From: Spirosoma sordidisoli
GTDB lineage: Bacteria; Bacteroidota; Bacteroidia; Cytophagales; Spirosomataceae
Direction of reading: 5' to 3'
Assembly: GCF_004138325.1 (NCBI RefSeq)
Contig: NZ_SBLB01000001.1
Coordinates: 1,125,855 to 1,189,854, forward strand
Length of the DNA stretch: 64,000 nt
This document shows positions 17,819 to 27,437 of the stretch, piece by piece (the stretch's first letter is position 1; every line of letters starts with the position of its first letter). The notes beneath the pieces are model-generated. The model ran no database searches. It was given only the letters and a program-made list of their open reading frames with translations, and had not been told where the DNA came from. Both the position numbers and the translations under genes were made by a program.

Positions 17819-18768
17819 GAAGTTACGGTCTCGTCAATATCACTTGTGTCGCTGATGATGTAGGCCGGTCTTCCTTTTACTTCAACGAACGTTTTTCCTA
17901 AATACACACCGATAATACCGATCATGATGAACTGCACGCCACCAATCAGGGCCAGCAGCACAACCAGCGTTGTCCAGCCCGACACGGTCGCGTCGGTGAA
18001 GAAATATTCATACAACACCTCCACGCCGAACAGAATAGCAAACAGCGACATACCGAAACCCAGCATAACGGACAAATACAGCGGCCGGGTAGAGAACGAG
18101 GTAATCCCCATAGCGGCCAGTTTCAGCATTTTCCGGATGGAGTATTTTGATCGGCCGGCATACCGGGCAGCGGGCTCGTACAGCATACGACATTGCCGGA
18201 AGCCAACCCAGGAAATGGCCCCGCGTAAAAACAGATCATTCTCCTTGAATTGCCGGATTACGTCGATAACTTTCCGGTCGAGCAGCCGGAAATCCGCAGC
18301 CCCATCTTCGAGCTCCAGGTCCGAAACCCGGCGCAGCAGCTGGTAGAAATACTTCGACGAGTTTCGTTTGAACCAGGAGAGTTTCGGATCGGGACGACGT
18401 ACGGTGTAAACGACCTCATAGCCCTGCCGCCATTTCTCGATCAGCGTCGGGATCAGTTCAGGGGGGTGCTGCAGGTCGGCGTCGAGGCAGATGACGGCGT
18501 CGCCACGCGCGTTTTCGTAGCCGGCCCGTAAGGCCATCTGGTGACCGAAATTGCGCGAGAACGAGATAAATCGAACCGCCGGATACGTCTGGCTCAGCTG
18601 CCGGAGCACATAGCGGGTCTGATCGCTGCTGCCATCATCAACGATCAGTATTTCGTAAAGACCCTCAGAAGCCATGACCGATGTTAGTCGTTGTACCAAC
18701 ACGGTCAGGTTCTCTTCTTCATTAAAGGCTGGCACGACTAGGCTAATCATACCTGGTTGCAGCTTCAT
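17770..18768 (-). CDS. GT2 glycosyltransferase, DPM1/ArnC/GtrB-like
   Basis: A 332-residue membrane-bound family-2 glycosyltransferase. The catalytic domain has VVPAFNEEENL, DDGSSD (44-49), DADLQHPPE (96-104) and a later EDGAADFRLLDRKV segment. Two C-terminal membrane helices (about 230-260 and 266-292) match the polyprenyl-phosphate glycosyltransferase group (DPM1, ArnC, GtrB), which moves a sugar from a nucleotide to undecaprenyl phosphate on the inner leaflet. The overlapping downstream deacetylase suggests that the two act in sequence, like ArnC and ArnD, though the sugar is unknown. It is divergent from the potassium channel gene. Confidence 0.9.
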   Translation of the reverse strand: MKLQPGMISLVVPAFNEEENLTVLVQRLTSVMASEGLYEILIVDDGSSDQTRYVLRQLSQTYPAVRFISFSRNFGHQMALRAGYENARGDAVICLDADLQHPPELIPTLIEKWRQGYEVVYTVRRPDPKLSWFKRNSSKYFYQLLRRVSDLELEDGAADFRLLDRKVIDVIRQFKENDLFLRGAISWVGFRQCRMLYEPAARYAGRSKYSIRKMLKLAAMGITSFSTRPLYLSVMLGFGMSLFAILFGVEVLYEYFFTDATVSGWTTLVVLLALIGGVQFIMIGIIGVYLGKTFVEVKGRPAYIISDTSDIDETVTSWQPTTQNDLFYSPLT

Positions 18769-18823
18769 AGGTTTACTTACTAAATAATTAGATAGGTACG
18801 GTGGTTACGCTGCTGCGCGAAGT

Positions 18824-18853
18824 CAAAGTTAAGTACATATACTTAATGCCAAA
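18824..18853 (-). promoter_or_regulatory. Promoter of the glycosyltransferase/deacetylase pair
   Basis: On the minus strand TTTG (18853-18850) precedes TAACTTTG (18831-18824) with 18 bp between. The -7 element matches TAnnTTTG exactly; the spacing is slightly short. Confidence 0.6.
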
Positions 18854-18931
18854 TAACTAAAAAATTAAAGTTAGCTTAAACTTAACGCAGGATCGGCTTA
18901 GCAATAATGCCACAACTTGTATTGTTTATCC

Positions 18932-19948
18932 ATGAAAAAGCCCATGTTATCCAACAGAAAATCAGGAAAGCAGCGGTTATACGGCGCAGACAGCCAGCTG
19001 GTTGATCAGGAAGAACGACGGCTCGATCTGGGCTTCGGCTCCACCTTTACCGATCCTAACTCCCGACTGATTAATAAGGACGGCAGCATTAACGTTACCC
19101 GAACCAACACCTCGTTCTGGGATCGGGTAAACCTCTACAACCGGCTGATTACGATGAACTGGCCCTCCTTTTTTGGGGTGGTACTCCTGCTGTATTTCTC
19201 GGAGAATGTGGTATTCGCCTGCATCTATATGCTGGTCGGTCCTGAATACCTGCTCGGTCTGGATAAGGTGACAGATGGGAGTCCTCTGGGACAATTCTGG
19301 GGGGCCTTCTTCTTCAGCGCCCAGACCCTTACTACCGTTGGCTACGGCCACATCAGCCCCTCAGGTTACTTAGTCAGCGCTATTGCCGCGCTTGAGTCAA
19401 TGATCGGTCTGCTGGCTTTCGCGCTGGTGACGGGGCTTCTGTATGGCCGTTTTTCGCGTCCTGTGGCACATATACGCTTTTCGACCCACGCCTTGTTTGC
19501 GCCTTACCTGGATGTGAATGGCTGGATGTTTCGTATCGTTCACCAGCGCGCTAATCAGCTGATCGACGTGCAGGTAGACGTATCATTGTCGCGGCTGGAA
19601 ACCCGACCCGACGGAGTGCGTTATCGGCGATACTACAATCTGGAGCTGGAGCGCAATCGGGTAAACTTCTTTCCCACCAACTGGACGCTGGTACATCCCA
19701 TCACGCCGGGCAGCCCGTTACAGCAATGTACGCCCGACGATCTGGCCGAATCGGATGCCGAATTTCTGATCCTGTTGCGAGCTACTGACGATACCTTTTC
19801 GCAGGTTGTGCATACCCGCTATTCCTATCGGTACGATGAGGTTTTATGGGGCCGGAAATTTCTGCCGATGCTGGATGGCAACCAATCGGGCGGGGCCTTA
19901 CTCGATCTCGCCAAGCTGGATGACACGGTCGACGCTCCGCTCAACTGA
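18932..19948 (+). CDS. Kir-type (KirBac) inward-rectifier potassium channel
   Basis: A 338-residue channel. The start is placed at MKKPMLS; an in-frame Met lies five codons upstream. It shows an amphipathic slide-helix region (FWDRVNLYNRLITMNWPSF), TM1 (about 80-103), a pore helix with filter TVGYG (135-139), TM2 (about 150-172), then the cytoplasmic immunoglobulin-like domain (RPVAHIRFSTHALFAPY and on), which in KirBac proteins gates the pore. It should conduct K+ across the inner membrane. It is divergent from the glycosyltransferase gene with 163 bp between. Confidence 0.95.
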   Translation: MKKPMLSNRKSGKQRLYGADSQLVDQEERRLDLGFGSTFTDPNSRLINKDGSINVTRTNTSFWDRVNLYNRLITMNWPSFFGVVLLLYFSENVVFACIYMLVGPEYLLGLDKVTDGSPLGQFWGAFFFSAQTLTTVGYGHISPSGYLVSAIAALESMIGLLAFALVTGLLYGRFSRPVAHIRFSTHALFAPYLDVNGWMFRIVHQRANQLIDVQVDVSLSRLETRPDGVRYRRYYNLELERNRVNFFPTNWTLVHPITPGSPLQQCTPDDLAESDAEFLILLRATDDTFSQVVHTRYSYRYDEVLWGRKFLPMLDGNQSGGALLDLAKLDDTVDAPLN

Positions 19949-20114
19949 CCTCGTTGGCTTGCTTAGCTCACCGCCCGCCTACCGCACGTACTTAGCCATA
20001 ATTCACTCTTCCATCTACGTATGTATAAGTATAATTTTTGAGTAATACGAACTTTATGTTTACAAACCCATCGGCTTGGGTACCTTCGCTCCCTGATTTT
20101 AGTCAGGATTGGCG

Positions 20115-20609
20115 TTATCGGTTAGCGGCCGGCTCCGGTTCAAAATACATGACACCGGCATGTACAATTTTCCACTGCTCTCCCTCCCGCTCAAGGTAGC
20201 GTACCTGCTGGCTATGGGTAGTTGGCCGACCATGGCAGCGCATTACCTGGCAAAAGGTGACGAAAGCGGCATCGCCCCGAATCCGGATTCGATAGTCCTG
20301 ATTGACAAACACGGATGAGTCGGGTTCGGCCATCTGACGAAACGAGCTGGTCAGCCCCCGGCGTAGGGCCGTCTGTTCGCCCTGCGCCACGACCACCCGG
20401 CCGTCTCCCAGGCTAACCCGCTGCGATAGTTCCGTATGAGTAGCCCAGCAGCTGGCCTGCTCTGTCGCATTGCGGTTCAGGTAAGCCTGTGCCTCCCGTT
20501 CAATAACGACACAGATTGCCCGTTCATCGGCTGGCAGCGACTGGGCAATAAGGATCCGGCTAAACAGCACGAAACCAAGGGTAATACCAAATTGATACAC
20601 GCGGTTCAT
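20115..20609 (-). CDS. Exported NTF2-like (SnoaL-type) protein
   Basis: A 164-residue exported protein with a signal peptide (MNRVYQFGITLGFVLF ... IAQS). The mature part fits the NTF2/SnoaL alpha+beta cone fold: an N-terminal helix (ERAICVVIEREAQAYLNRN), WATH, a FRQMAEPDSS stretch and a C-terminal strand, EGEQWKIVHAGVMYF. This fold serves binding or small enzymes; no catalytic residue can be assigned. It stands alone. The upstream Met at 20654 is rejected because it would bury the signal peptide. Confidence 0.7.
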   Translation of the reverse strand: MNRVYQFGITLGFVLFSRILIAQSLPADERAICVVIEREAQAYLNRNATEQASCWATHTELSQRVSLGDGRVVVAQGEQTALRRGLTSSFRQMAEPDSSVFVNQDYRIRIRGDAAFVTFCQVMRCHGRPTTHSQQVRYLEREGEQWKIVHAGVMYFEPEPAANR

Positions 20610-20848
20610 AGTCGTGAAGGAAGGATTCAGGGCAGCATAACAAACCGCTGACAAACAATAGTTTATTCAGACAGAGCCGAACCCGATCAAACCTAAACCA
20701 CATCCCCTAAACCACAAAACGGGTTGATTGAACGGTGCCTCCTGTTGAGTAAGAGGGCAAACGAAAGCCCAGCTTCACCTGGCGACTCTCCCTCAACTTC
20801 CCGACCCGGCACTACCCAAAAGCAGAACAATCCGTTTACTTTGCCAGC

Positions 20849-21778
20849 ATGTTTACTGACGAATCTGTTCTAGTAACTCCTCCCGTTCTGCGCCCCGGCG
20901 ATACGGTGGGGGTTGTATCGCCCGCCAGCTGGTTTCCGTATGAAGAGCTGGCCGAAGGGTTACGCATCTTACGCGACGACTGGCAGCTTACGGTTATCGA
21001 GGGCAACAGCCTGCGGGCCCAGGAGGGTCCGTTTGCGGGCTCTGACGAGTTGCGCCGGGCGGATCTGCAACGGTTCTTCGATGATCCGTCGGTGAAGGCC
21101 GTATTCGCTACGCGGGGTGGATACGGTTGCTACCGGCTGGCCGACGAACTTGACCTCACCGGTTTGCGGACTTCCCCGAAATGGCTCGTTGGATTCAGCG
21201 ATGTGACGGTGCTGCTCAGCTTATTTTATACGGCGGGTATTGTCAGCCTGCACGGCCTGATGCCCCGGCAGTACGGCCAGCCCGAACGCGCCGAGGCCCT
21301 GGAGTCGGTACGGCAATGGTTGTTCGGCGAGCAGCCCGGTGCCTATACCGTAGCTGCTCATCCCCTCAACCGGGCGGGTCAGGCGTCGGGGCCACTGGTA
21401 GGCGGCAACCTGACCATGCTGATCAATTCGATCGGCACCCCAACGGATGTGGATCTGACCAGCACGATTCTGTTCATTGAAGATATTGACGAGACCCTGT
21501 TCTCGCTCGACCGCATGATGACTCAGTTGCGCCGGGGTGGTCGTTTGGCGAAGCTGGCGGGGCTCGTGGTCGGGCAGTTCACCGACATGCGTACCAATCC
21601 GTCGTTGCCGTTCGGAAAAGACGCTTACCAGCTGATTGCCGAGGCCGTGTCCGCCTACTCGTACCCGGTTCTGTTCAACTTTCCGGCGGGTCATGTCGAT
21701 GTTAACCTGGCCCTGCCCATCGGGAAACAGGCTATCGTAACGACCGAGCCCTCGGGAGCTACTCTTACATTCCGATAA
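20849..21778 (+). CDS. ldcA: LD-carboxypeptidase (S66 family, muramoyltetrapeptide carboxypeptidase)
   Basis: A 309-residue S66 serine peptidase that removes the terminal D-Ala from the cytoplasmic muropeptide L-Ala-D-Glu-mDAP-D-Ala during peptidoglycan recycling. It shows VGVVSPAS near residue 21, ATRGGYGCYRL, nucleophile Ser117 in VGFSDVT, Glu211 in FIEDIDE and His282 in AGHVDVN, which form the Ser-Glu-His triad. The SDR gene starts 6 bp after its stop, so the two are co-transcribed, though no functional link is obvious. Confidence 0.93.
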   Translation: MFTDESVLVTPPVLRPGDTVGVVSPASWFPYEELAEGLRILRDDWQLTVIEGNSLRAQEGPFAGSDELRRADLQRFFDDPSVKAVFATRGGYGCYRLADELDLTGLRTSPKWLVGFSDVTVLLSLFYTAGIVSLHGLMPRQYGQPERAEALESVRQWLFGEQPGAYTVAAHPLNRAGQASGPLVGGNLTMLINSIGTPTDVDLTSTILFIEDIDETLFSLDRMMTQLRRGGRLAKLAGLVVGQFTDMRTNPSLPFGKDAYQLIAEAVSAYSYPVLFNFPAGHVDVNLALPIGKQAIVTTEPSGATLTFR

Positions 21779-21784
21779 AAACAT

Positions 21785-22597
21785 ATGGACGTATCTGCCG
21801 GACAAGTAATCTGGATTACCGGAGCTTCCTCGGGTATTGGTGAGGCTCTGGGCCTGGCGCTGGCGCAGCCCGACTCCCCCTTTCCTAATCCCAGGCTGGT
21901 TTTGTCGGCCCGGCGTGCGGAGGAGCTGCAGCGGGTTGCCGACCTGACCGGTCTCCCCAGTCAGCACCTGCTGGTGCTTCCCCTAGACATGACCGATGTG
22001 GCCAGTCTGCCCGCGCATGTCGATACCGTTTTCCAACACTTCGGTCGTATCGATTACGTCTTTCAGAACGCCGGCATTACCCAGCGCAGTACCGTGGCCG
22101 ATACCGACCTGGCCGTTTACCACCGGCTGATGGATGTCAACTTTTTCGGCGTAGTGGCCCTCACCAAAGCCGTATTGCCTGCCATGCTGGAACAGGGTAA
22201 GGGGCACTTTGTGGTGACGAGCAGCGTAGCGGGCAAGCTCGGTACCAAACAACGGTCGGGCTACTGCGCCAGTAAACACGCGCTGCACGGCTTCTTCGAT
22301 GCGCTCCGGGCCGAAACCCACGCGGCCGGGTTGCGGGTCACGCTAGTCTGCCCCGGCTACATTCAAACGCCTATTTCACTCCATGCTCTTGGCCCCGACG
22401 GACAGGTACACGGCAAAATGGACAAGCATCAGGAAGTGGGTATGCCCGCGGCTGTTTTTGCCCAGCGGCTGCTCAGGGCCGTGAAGCAGCAAAAAGAAGA
22501 AGTGTATATAGGCGGATCGGAAACGTACGGTATTTATATCAAACGATTCTTCCCTGGCCTTCTGTCCCGGATTTTGCGGAATCGTGAAGGCAGCTGA
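21785..22597 (+). CDS. Short-chain dehydrogenase/reductase (DHRS7-like)
   Basis: A 270-residue classical SDR. It has the cofactor motif GASSGIGEAL near residue 14, the NAG motif (FQNAGITQ), catalytic Ser in TSSVAGKLG and YCASK for Tyr/Lys, followed by CPGYIQTPIS. The C-terminal extension ending in KRFFPGLLSRIL resembles DHRS7B-like members often found in this phylum. NAD(P) use is certain by family; the substrate is unknown. It directly follows ldcA and ends at a strong hairpin. Confidence 0.9.
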   Translation: MDVSAGQVIWITGASSGIGEALGLALAQPDSPFPNPRLVLSARRAEELQRVADLTGLPSQHLLVLPLDMTDVASLPAHVDTVFQHFGRIDYVFQNAGITQRSTVADTDLAVYHRLMDVNFFGVVALTKAVLPAMLEQGKGHFVVTSSVAGKLGTKQRSGYCASKHALHGFFDALRAETHAAGLRVTLVCPGYIQTPISLHALGPDGQVHGKMDKHQEVGMPAAVFAQRLLRAVKQQKEEVYIGGSETYGIYIKRFFPGLLSRILRNREGS

Positions 22598-22610
22598 TCG
22601 ACCCACAAAA

Positions 22611-22662
22611 AGCGACTACCGGATCGATCCTTTTTGAGCAGGGAATCGATCCGGTAGTCGCT
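22611..22662. terminator. Bidirectional terminator, 18-bp perfect stem
   Basis: AGCGACTACCGGATCGAT (22611-22628) and its exact complement (22645-22662) enclose a 16-nt loop. T-rich flanks exist on both sides (A5 on the left, TTTGTTT on the right). It serves the convergent SDR and M20 genes. Confidence 0.85.
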
Positions 22663-22683
22663 TTGTTTGATATAACTCAGGCG

Positions 22684-24021
22684 TTACTTGCCGCTTACCG
22701 CAGCTACTTTGCCAGTCTGACTCATGTAGTCGACGGTCAGGTGGCAGAGCGTTTTCATGCCAAGTACGAAGCAGCTCTCATCGATCTGGAAATCGGGGGT
22801 GTGGTGCGGGGCCGCTTCCTCTACCTTCTTCCCTTTAGTCATCCCGCCCAGGAAGTAGAAGAAGCCGGGTATCTTCTGCTGGTAGAAGGAGAAGTCTTCG
22901 GCCCCGGTTTGCGCCGGTGTAATTCTGACATTGTTCTTACCCGCTACCGCTTCGAGCGTTGGCACCATCTGATCGGTCAGTTTCGGATCGTTATAAGTGA
23001 CCGGATACATGATATCGATTTTCACATCGGCCTGGGCACCGGCGCTCTCGGCAATGTTCGTAGCCACCTCGTTGATCCGGCGGTGGATGGTTTTCTGCAT
23101 GCTGTTGTCCAGCGACCGGATCGTACCGATCATGTTTACTTCTTCCGGAATGATGTTCTGCCGGATGCCACCGTGGATAGCCCCTACCGTAACCACCGCG
23201 GCATTCTCGGTCAGGGGCAGGTTCCGGCTAACGATCGTCTGGAGGCCCATCACCACCTGCGAGGCCGTTACGATCGGGTCGACGCCGGACCAGGGCGAAG
23301 CACCGTGCGTCTGCTTCCCTTTCAGTTTGATGGCAAACTGATCTACTGCAGCCATGGTAGCGCCCGGCCGGTATTTGATGGTGCCGACTTCGGTTTGCGA
23401 GTTGATGTGCAGTCCAAAAATGGCGTCGACTTTCGGATTGTCGAGTACCCCTTCTTTAACCATCAGGTAGGCTCCTCCCTCTTCGCCCTGGGGTGCTCCT
23501 TCTTCGGCGGGCTGGAAAATGAATTTTACCGTTCCGTGAAGTTCATTTTTTACCGAGGCCAGCACTTCGGCCGCCCCCATCAGCATAGCCACGTGGGAGT
23601 CGTGCCCACAGGCATGCATGATGCCTGTCTGCTGGTTGTTATATTCAGTACGGACCTCGGACTTGAAAGGCAGGTCGACGCGTTCGGTTACCGGCAGGCC
23701 ATCCATATCGGCCCGCAGCGCAACCACCGGGCCGGGTTTACCACCCCTGAGTATACCGACCACCCCGGTTTTACCGACGCCGGTTTTTACCTCCATACCC
23801 AGTGCCTGCAGATGAGCAGCCACCTTACCCGCCGTCCGGAACTCCCGGTTGCCGAGCTCAGGGTACTGGTGAAAATCACGACGCCAGGCAACCACTTTTT
23901 TCTCCAAACCTTCGGCTGTTTTATCCATTCGGGCTGAAAGACTCGTTTGCTGAGCATTTACTGTTTGAGCAATCAAGGCCAGACCGGCAAAAATTTGAAA
24001 GCGCTGTTTGTATGAAATCAT
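22684..24021 (-). CDS. Secreted M20 family amidohydrolase/aminoacylase
   Basis: A 445-residue M20D-type peptidase/amidohydrolase (hippurate hydrolase, N-acyl-amino-acid amidohydrolase group). The start is at MISYKQRF, giving a signal peptide ending in VNAQ; the open frame continues upstream but no signal-like sequence fits there. Metal and catalytic motifs: RADMDGLP, HACGHDSHVAML (Cys138, His140), QPAEEG and GLHINSQ, with a late GAEDFSFY. It hydrolyses N-acyl or N-carbamoyl amino acids or dipeptides, here outside the cytoplasm. It is divergent from the first SusC gene. Confidence 0.92.
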   Translation of the reverse strand: MISYKQRFQIFAGLALIAQTVNAQQTSLSARMDKTAEGLEKKVVAWRRDFHQYPELGNREFRTAGKVAAHLQALGMEVKTGVGKTGVVGILRGGKPGPVVALRADMDGLPVTERVDLPFKSEVRTEYNNQQTGIMHACGHDSHVAMLMGAAEVLASVKNELHGTVKFIFQPAEEGAPQGEEGGAYLMVKEGVLDNPKVDAIFGLHINSQTEVGTIKYRPGATMAAVDQFAIKLKGKQTHGASPWSGVDPIVTASQVVMGLQTIVSRNLPLTENAAVVTVGAIHGGIRQNIIPEEVNMIGTIRSLDNSMQKTIHRRINEVATNIAESAGAQADVKIDIMYPVTYNDPKLTDQMVPTLEAVAGKNNVRITPAQTGAEDFSFYQQKIPGFFYFLGGMTKGKKVEEAAPHHTPDFQIDESCFVLGMKTLCHLTVDYMSQTGKVAAVSGK

Positions 24022-24252
24022 CAAAATATCCAAGTTTATCTGTACGTACATTAATCTGATTTTTGCCAAAAATACCAAATAAATCGTAAATACTTTCCAT
24101 AAAAACAGCAATTAAACTAACCAATAGAGCTAATAATCAGTTAATACTCGTACATCTATAGATGGTTAGCCAATATGTAACGGTCTGACTACTTATTCTC
24201 CGGAAAAGAATAAAAATGTATCATCTATATATGCTACAGATTTCACATCTCT

Positions 24253-24260
24253 TATCTTTG
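24253..24260 (+). promoter_or_regulatory. -7 promoter element of the first SusC/SusD unit
   Basis: TATCTTTG fits TAnnTTTG exactly, 50 bp before the SusC ATG. The rest of the 24022-24309 gap is AT-rich and shows no gene. Confidence 0.6.
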
Positions 24261-24309
24261 CGTCTTATTTAACGGTACATCTCAATGTAATTCTAATCTC
24301 TACTCACAA

Positions 24310-27300
24310 ATGCGCAAAATTTTATTTGGAAGCTGGTTGCTTTCGTTATTGTTCTGCCTGCCGGTTCTGGCGCAGGAAATAGCAGTAAGTGGCCGCGTCA
24401 CTTCATCAGACGACGGCTCCACCCTACCCGGTGTGAGCGTACAGGTAAAAGGTACTACCCGCGGCACAACAACCGATGCCGACGGTAATTACCGGATTAG
24501 TGCTCCTGCCAACGCCCGGTTGGTATTCAGTTTTATCGGTTTTCTATCGCAGGAAGTAGCCGTTGGCAACCGCAGTACCGTGAACGTTCGTCTGGATAAT
24601 AACGCCCAGGAGCTGAACGAAGTCGTAGTGACGGGTTACGGCGGTACCGTGAACCGGCGCGAGTTTACCGGCGCCAGCTCGAAAGTAGCCGGCGCTACGG
24701 TCTCGAACCTGCCGGTTGGTAGCTTCGATAAGGCCCTGGCAGGCCGGGCAGCCGGTGTGCAGGTAACGTCGGCCAACGGCGTACCGGGTGGCGCGATTCA
24801 GATACGGGTTCGGGGTGTCGGCTCAATCTCGGCCGGTAGCGATCCGCTCTACGTTGTCGACGGTGTTCAGCTGAACACCACCAACAACTCAACCTTTACC
24901 AGCAGTAACCCACTGGCGTTTCTGAACCCCAGCGACATCGAATCGATCGAGATTCTGAAAGACGCAGCGGCCGCTTCTATTTACGGATCGCAGGCCGCCA
25001 ACGGGGTTGTACTGGTAACGACCAAGCGCGGTAAAGCCGGTAAAACCCAGATTTCCGTCAACTATTTTACGGGGGTTGCCGATCCGATCAAAAAGCTCGA
25101 CGTACTCAACACCCAGGAGTGGATTGCCCTGCGCACGCAGGCCCGCATCAACGGGGGGCAGACCAGCGAAGCCGCCCGGGCAGCTGTGCTGAGCACCATT
25201 CGTCAGCCAACGACCCTGAGCGACGCCGACATTGCCGCGCTGCCTACCTACGACTGGCAGGATGCCGTATACAAGCGGGGTATCACCAACAACTACGAGC
25301 TGGGCCTGAACGGTGGTAACGACAAAACCCGCTTCTATGTATCGGGGTCGTATTACACCCAAAGCGCTAACATCGTCAATGTCGATTTCAAGCGCGGTAC
25401 GCTGAACACGACGCTGACGCACCAGATCAACCCCAAGCTGTCTATTGACCAGACGCTCAAGATGAGTACCATCTCGGCACGGGGTCAGTTCGGTGGCCCG
25501 AACGGCGGATCGTTCCTGGGTGCGGGTGCGTTTGCTTCGCCCCTGATTATTCCAAGTATTCCCATCTACAACCCGGACGGGTCGTATTTCGGACCACCCT
25601 CGCAGGGGGGTATCCCGGGTATCCTGAACCAGAATATCCTGCAGGTTAGTGAGTTGAACACCATCCGGGCCGACATCAACCAGTTTGTCGGTAGCCTGGC
25701 GCTGAACTACAAAGTGATCGACGGTCTGACCATTCGTCCGTTTGTCAGCCTCGACTATCGTATCATCCGGGGCCGGAACTTCTCGGATCCACGGACGGCC
25801 GATGGCTTCAACGTACGCGGCCGGATTCAGGATCAGCTGAACGAGAACAAGAACTTCCTGACCAACATCACGGCCAACTATAACAAGCTGTTTGCCGGCA
25901 AGCATGATGTGGGTCTGTTGCTGGGCGCCGAGTACCGCTCCGATGTGAACGAGAACCTGGCGACTAACATCACCAACGTACCGACGCCTGACTTCAAGTA
26001 CGCCAGTGCGGCAGCGCTGCCCCAGAACATCTTCGGCACGTTCAACAACTTCCGTAAGGCATCTATCTTCGGAAACATCAAGTACGACTTCAACAAGAAG
26101 TATAACCTGAGCCTGATTGGTCGTCTGGACGGTTCGAGCCGGTTCGGATCCAACTATCGGTATGGTTTCTTCCCGTCCATATCGGGAGCATGGCTGGTTA
26201 CCGAAGAGGATTTCCTGAAAGGCAACAACCTGGTCAGCGACCTGAAACTGCGGGCCTCGTTCGGTACAACGGGTAACGACCAGCTGGGTTCGCTGTTCAA
26301 CCAGTCGAACTTCCCCGGCCTGGGTCTGGTCAGCGCGGGTTTTGATTACAACGGTGCGGCCGGTTTTGCCCCCACGCAGCTGGCTAACCCTGACCTGCGG
26401 TGGGAAACCAACGAGACGACCAACATCGGTCTTGACTTCGGTTTCTTCCAGAACCGCCTGACGGGTTCGGTAGACGTGTTCAGACGGGTTAGTAGAGACC
26501 TGCTGCTGCCGTTCAACCTGCCGTTTACCAGCGGTTACTCGACCATCTCGCGCAACGTGGGTTCGGTAGAGAACAAAGGGCTTGAAATCGAGCTGAACTC
26601 GGTGAACCTGAAAGCAGGGCCGTTCCAGTGGCGCTCTACGTTCAACATCACCTTCATCGAGAACAAGGTAACGTCGCTGTACCCGGGTATCGTCCCCCTG
26701 GCCAACCCCGACAGTGCCATTACCCTCGCCTATACCGACTTCTACGGAGTAGGCCGGACGGCCATCCTGGGTCGGCCGCTGCAGGCGCAGTACACCACCG
26801 ACTATGCTGGTGTTAACCCAGCCACGGGTCGGCCGATGTTCCGCGATTTTGCCGGCAATATTACCTACACTCCGATTACGCCCCGTGATCAGAAGTATTT
26901 CGGTACGGAGCTGCCCAAGTTCTACGGCGGTTTCAACAACACCTTCACCTACGGTGGGCTGACGCTCGACGTGCTGTTCCAGTACGATTACGGCCGGCGG
27001 TCGTTCAATTCGCAGACGTCGTTCCTGGCCGAGCTGGCTGGTCGTGACTTCAACGCCCTGCGCTCGGTATACGACCGTCGCTGGCAACAGCCGGGCGACA
27101 TCACCGATGTGCCGCGCCCCATCAACGGTAACATCGAAACCCGCGGGGTTAGTGGTCTGGGCGGTACCCGTACCCTCGAAGACGCTTCGTACCTGCGCCT
27201 GAAGCAGATCACGCTGGCGTATGATGTACCAGCTGCCGTTTCGAAACGGATTGGTGCGTCGAAAGCCCGGGTATACATCCAGAGCGCCAACCTGCTTACG

Positions 27301-27414
27301 TTCACCAACTGGACGAGCTACGATCCTGAGTTCCTAAACTTCGGCGGCAACGGTAACACCGGGGTTGTACCGAACTCGAAAACCTACCAGGCAGGTATCA
27401 ACCTAACGTTCTAA
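24310..27414 (+). CDS. SusC/RagA-type TonB-dependent outer-membrane transporter (1)
   Basis: A 1034-residue SusC-family transporter. In order: signal peptide (ending VLAQ), a carboxypeptidase-regulatory-like domain (about 24-100, GRVTSSDDGSTLPGVSVQVKG ... FIGFLSQE), a TonB-box/plug start (LNEVVVTGYG), the plug with RIRGVG-type sequence and DPLYVVDGVQL, SIEILKDAAAASIYGSQAANGVVLVTTKRG, then the 22-strand barrel to the C-terminal INLTF. It should import a glycan or peptide bound by the SusD lipoprotein encoded 23 bp downstream. No glycoside hydrolase, sensor or sigma/anti-sigma pair is nearby, so the ligand is unknown. Confidence 0.97.
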   Translation: MRKILFGSWLLSLLFCLPVLAQEIAVSGRVTSSDDGSTLPGVSVQVKGTTRGTTTDADGNYRISAPANARLVFSFIGFLSQEVAVGNRSTVNVRLDNNAQELNEVVVTGYGGTVNRREFTGASSKVAGATVSNLPVGSFDKALAGRAAGVQVTSANGVPGGAIQIRVRGVGSISAGSDPLYVVDGVQLNTTNNSTFTSSNPLAFLNPSDIESIEILKDAAAASIYGSQAANGVVLVTTKRGKAGKTQISVNYFTGVADPIKKLDVLNTQEWIALRTQARINGGQTSEAARAAVLSTIRQPTTLSDADIAALPTYDWQDAVYKRGITNNYELGLNGGNDKTRFYVSGSYYTQSANIVNVDFKRGTLNTTLTHQINPKLSIDQTLKMSTISARGQFGGPNGGSFLGAGAFASPLIIPSIPIYNPDGSYFGPPSQGGIPGILNQNILQVSELNTIRADINQFVGSLALNYKVIDGLTIRPFVSLDYRIIRGRNFSDPRTADGFNVRGRIQDQLNENKNFLTNITANYNKLFAGKHDVGLLLGAEYRSDVNENLATNITNVPTPDFKYASAAALPQNIFGTFNNFRKASIFGNIKYDFNKKYNLSLIGRLDGSSRFGSNYRYGFFPSISGAWLVTEEDFLKGNNLVSDLKLRASFGTTGNDQLGSLFNQSNFPGLGLVSAGFDYNGAAGFAPTQLANPDLRWETNETTNIGLDFGFFQNRLTGSVDVFRRVSRDLLLPFNLPFTSGYSTISRNVGSVENKGLEIELNSVNLKAGPFQWRSTFNITFIENKVTSLYPGIVPLANPDSAITLAYTDFYGVGRTAILGRPLQAQYTTDYAGVNPATGRPMFRDFAGNITYTPITPRDQKYFGTELPKFYGGFNNTFTYGGLTLDVLFQYDYGRRSFNSQTSFLAELAGRDFNALRSVYDRRWQQPGDITDVPRPINGNIETRGVSGLGGTRTLEDASYLRLKQITLAYDVPAAVSKRIGASKARVYIQSANLLTFTNWTSYDPEFLNFGGNGNTGVVPNSKTYQAGINLTF

Positions 27415-27437
27415 TTCAGCCAACGATTTTTGACTCC

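Noticed and set aside
22663-23937. A 424-codon plus-strand frame over the M20 gene
   Set aside because: The minus-strand M20 motifs (HACGHDSH, QPAEEG) are unambiguous; the antisense frame has no recognisable domain.
24889-27087. A 732-codon open frame on the minus strand inside the first SusC gene
   Set aside because: It is fully antisense to a clear SusC and has Arg/Val/Gln-rich composition without any family motif; high-GC third positions create such frames.
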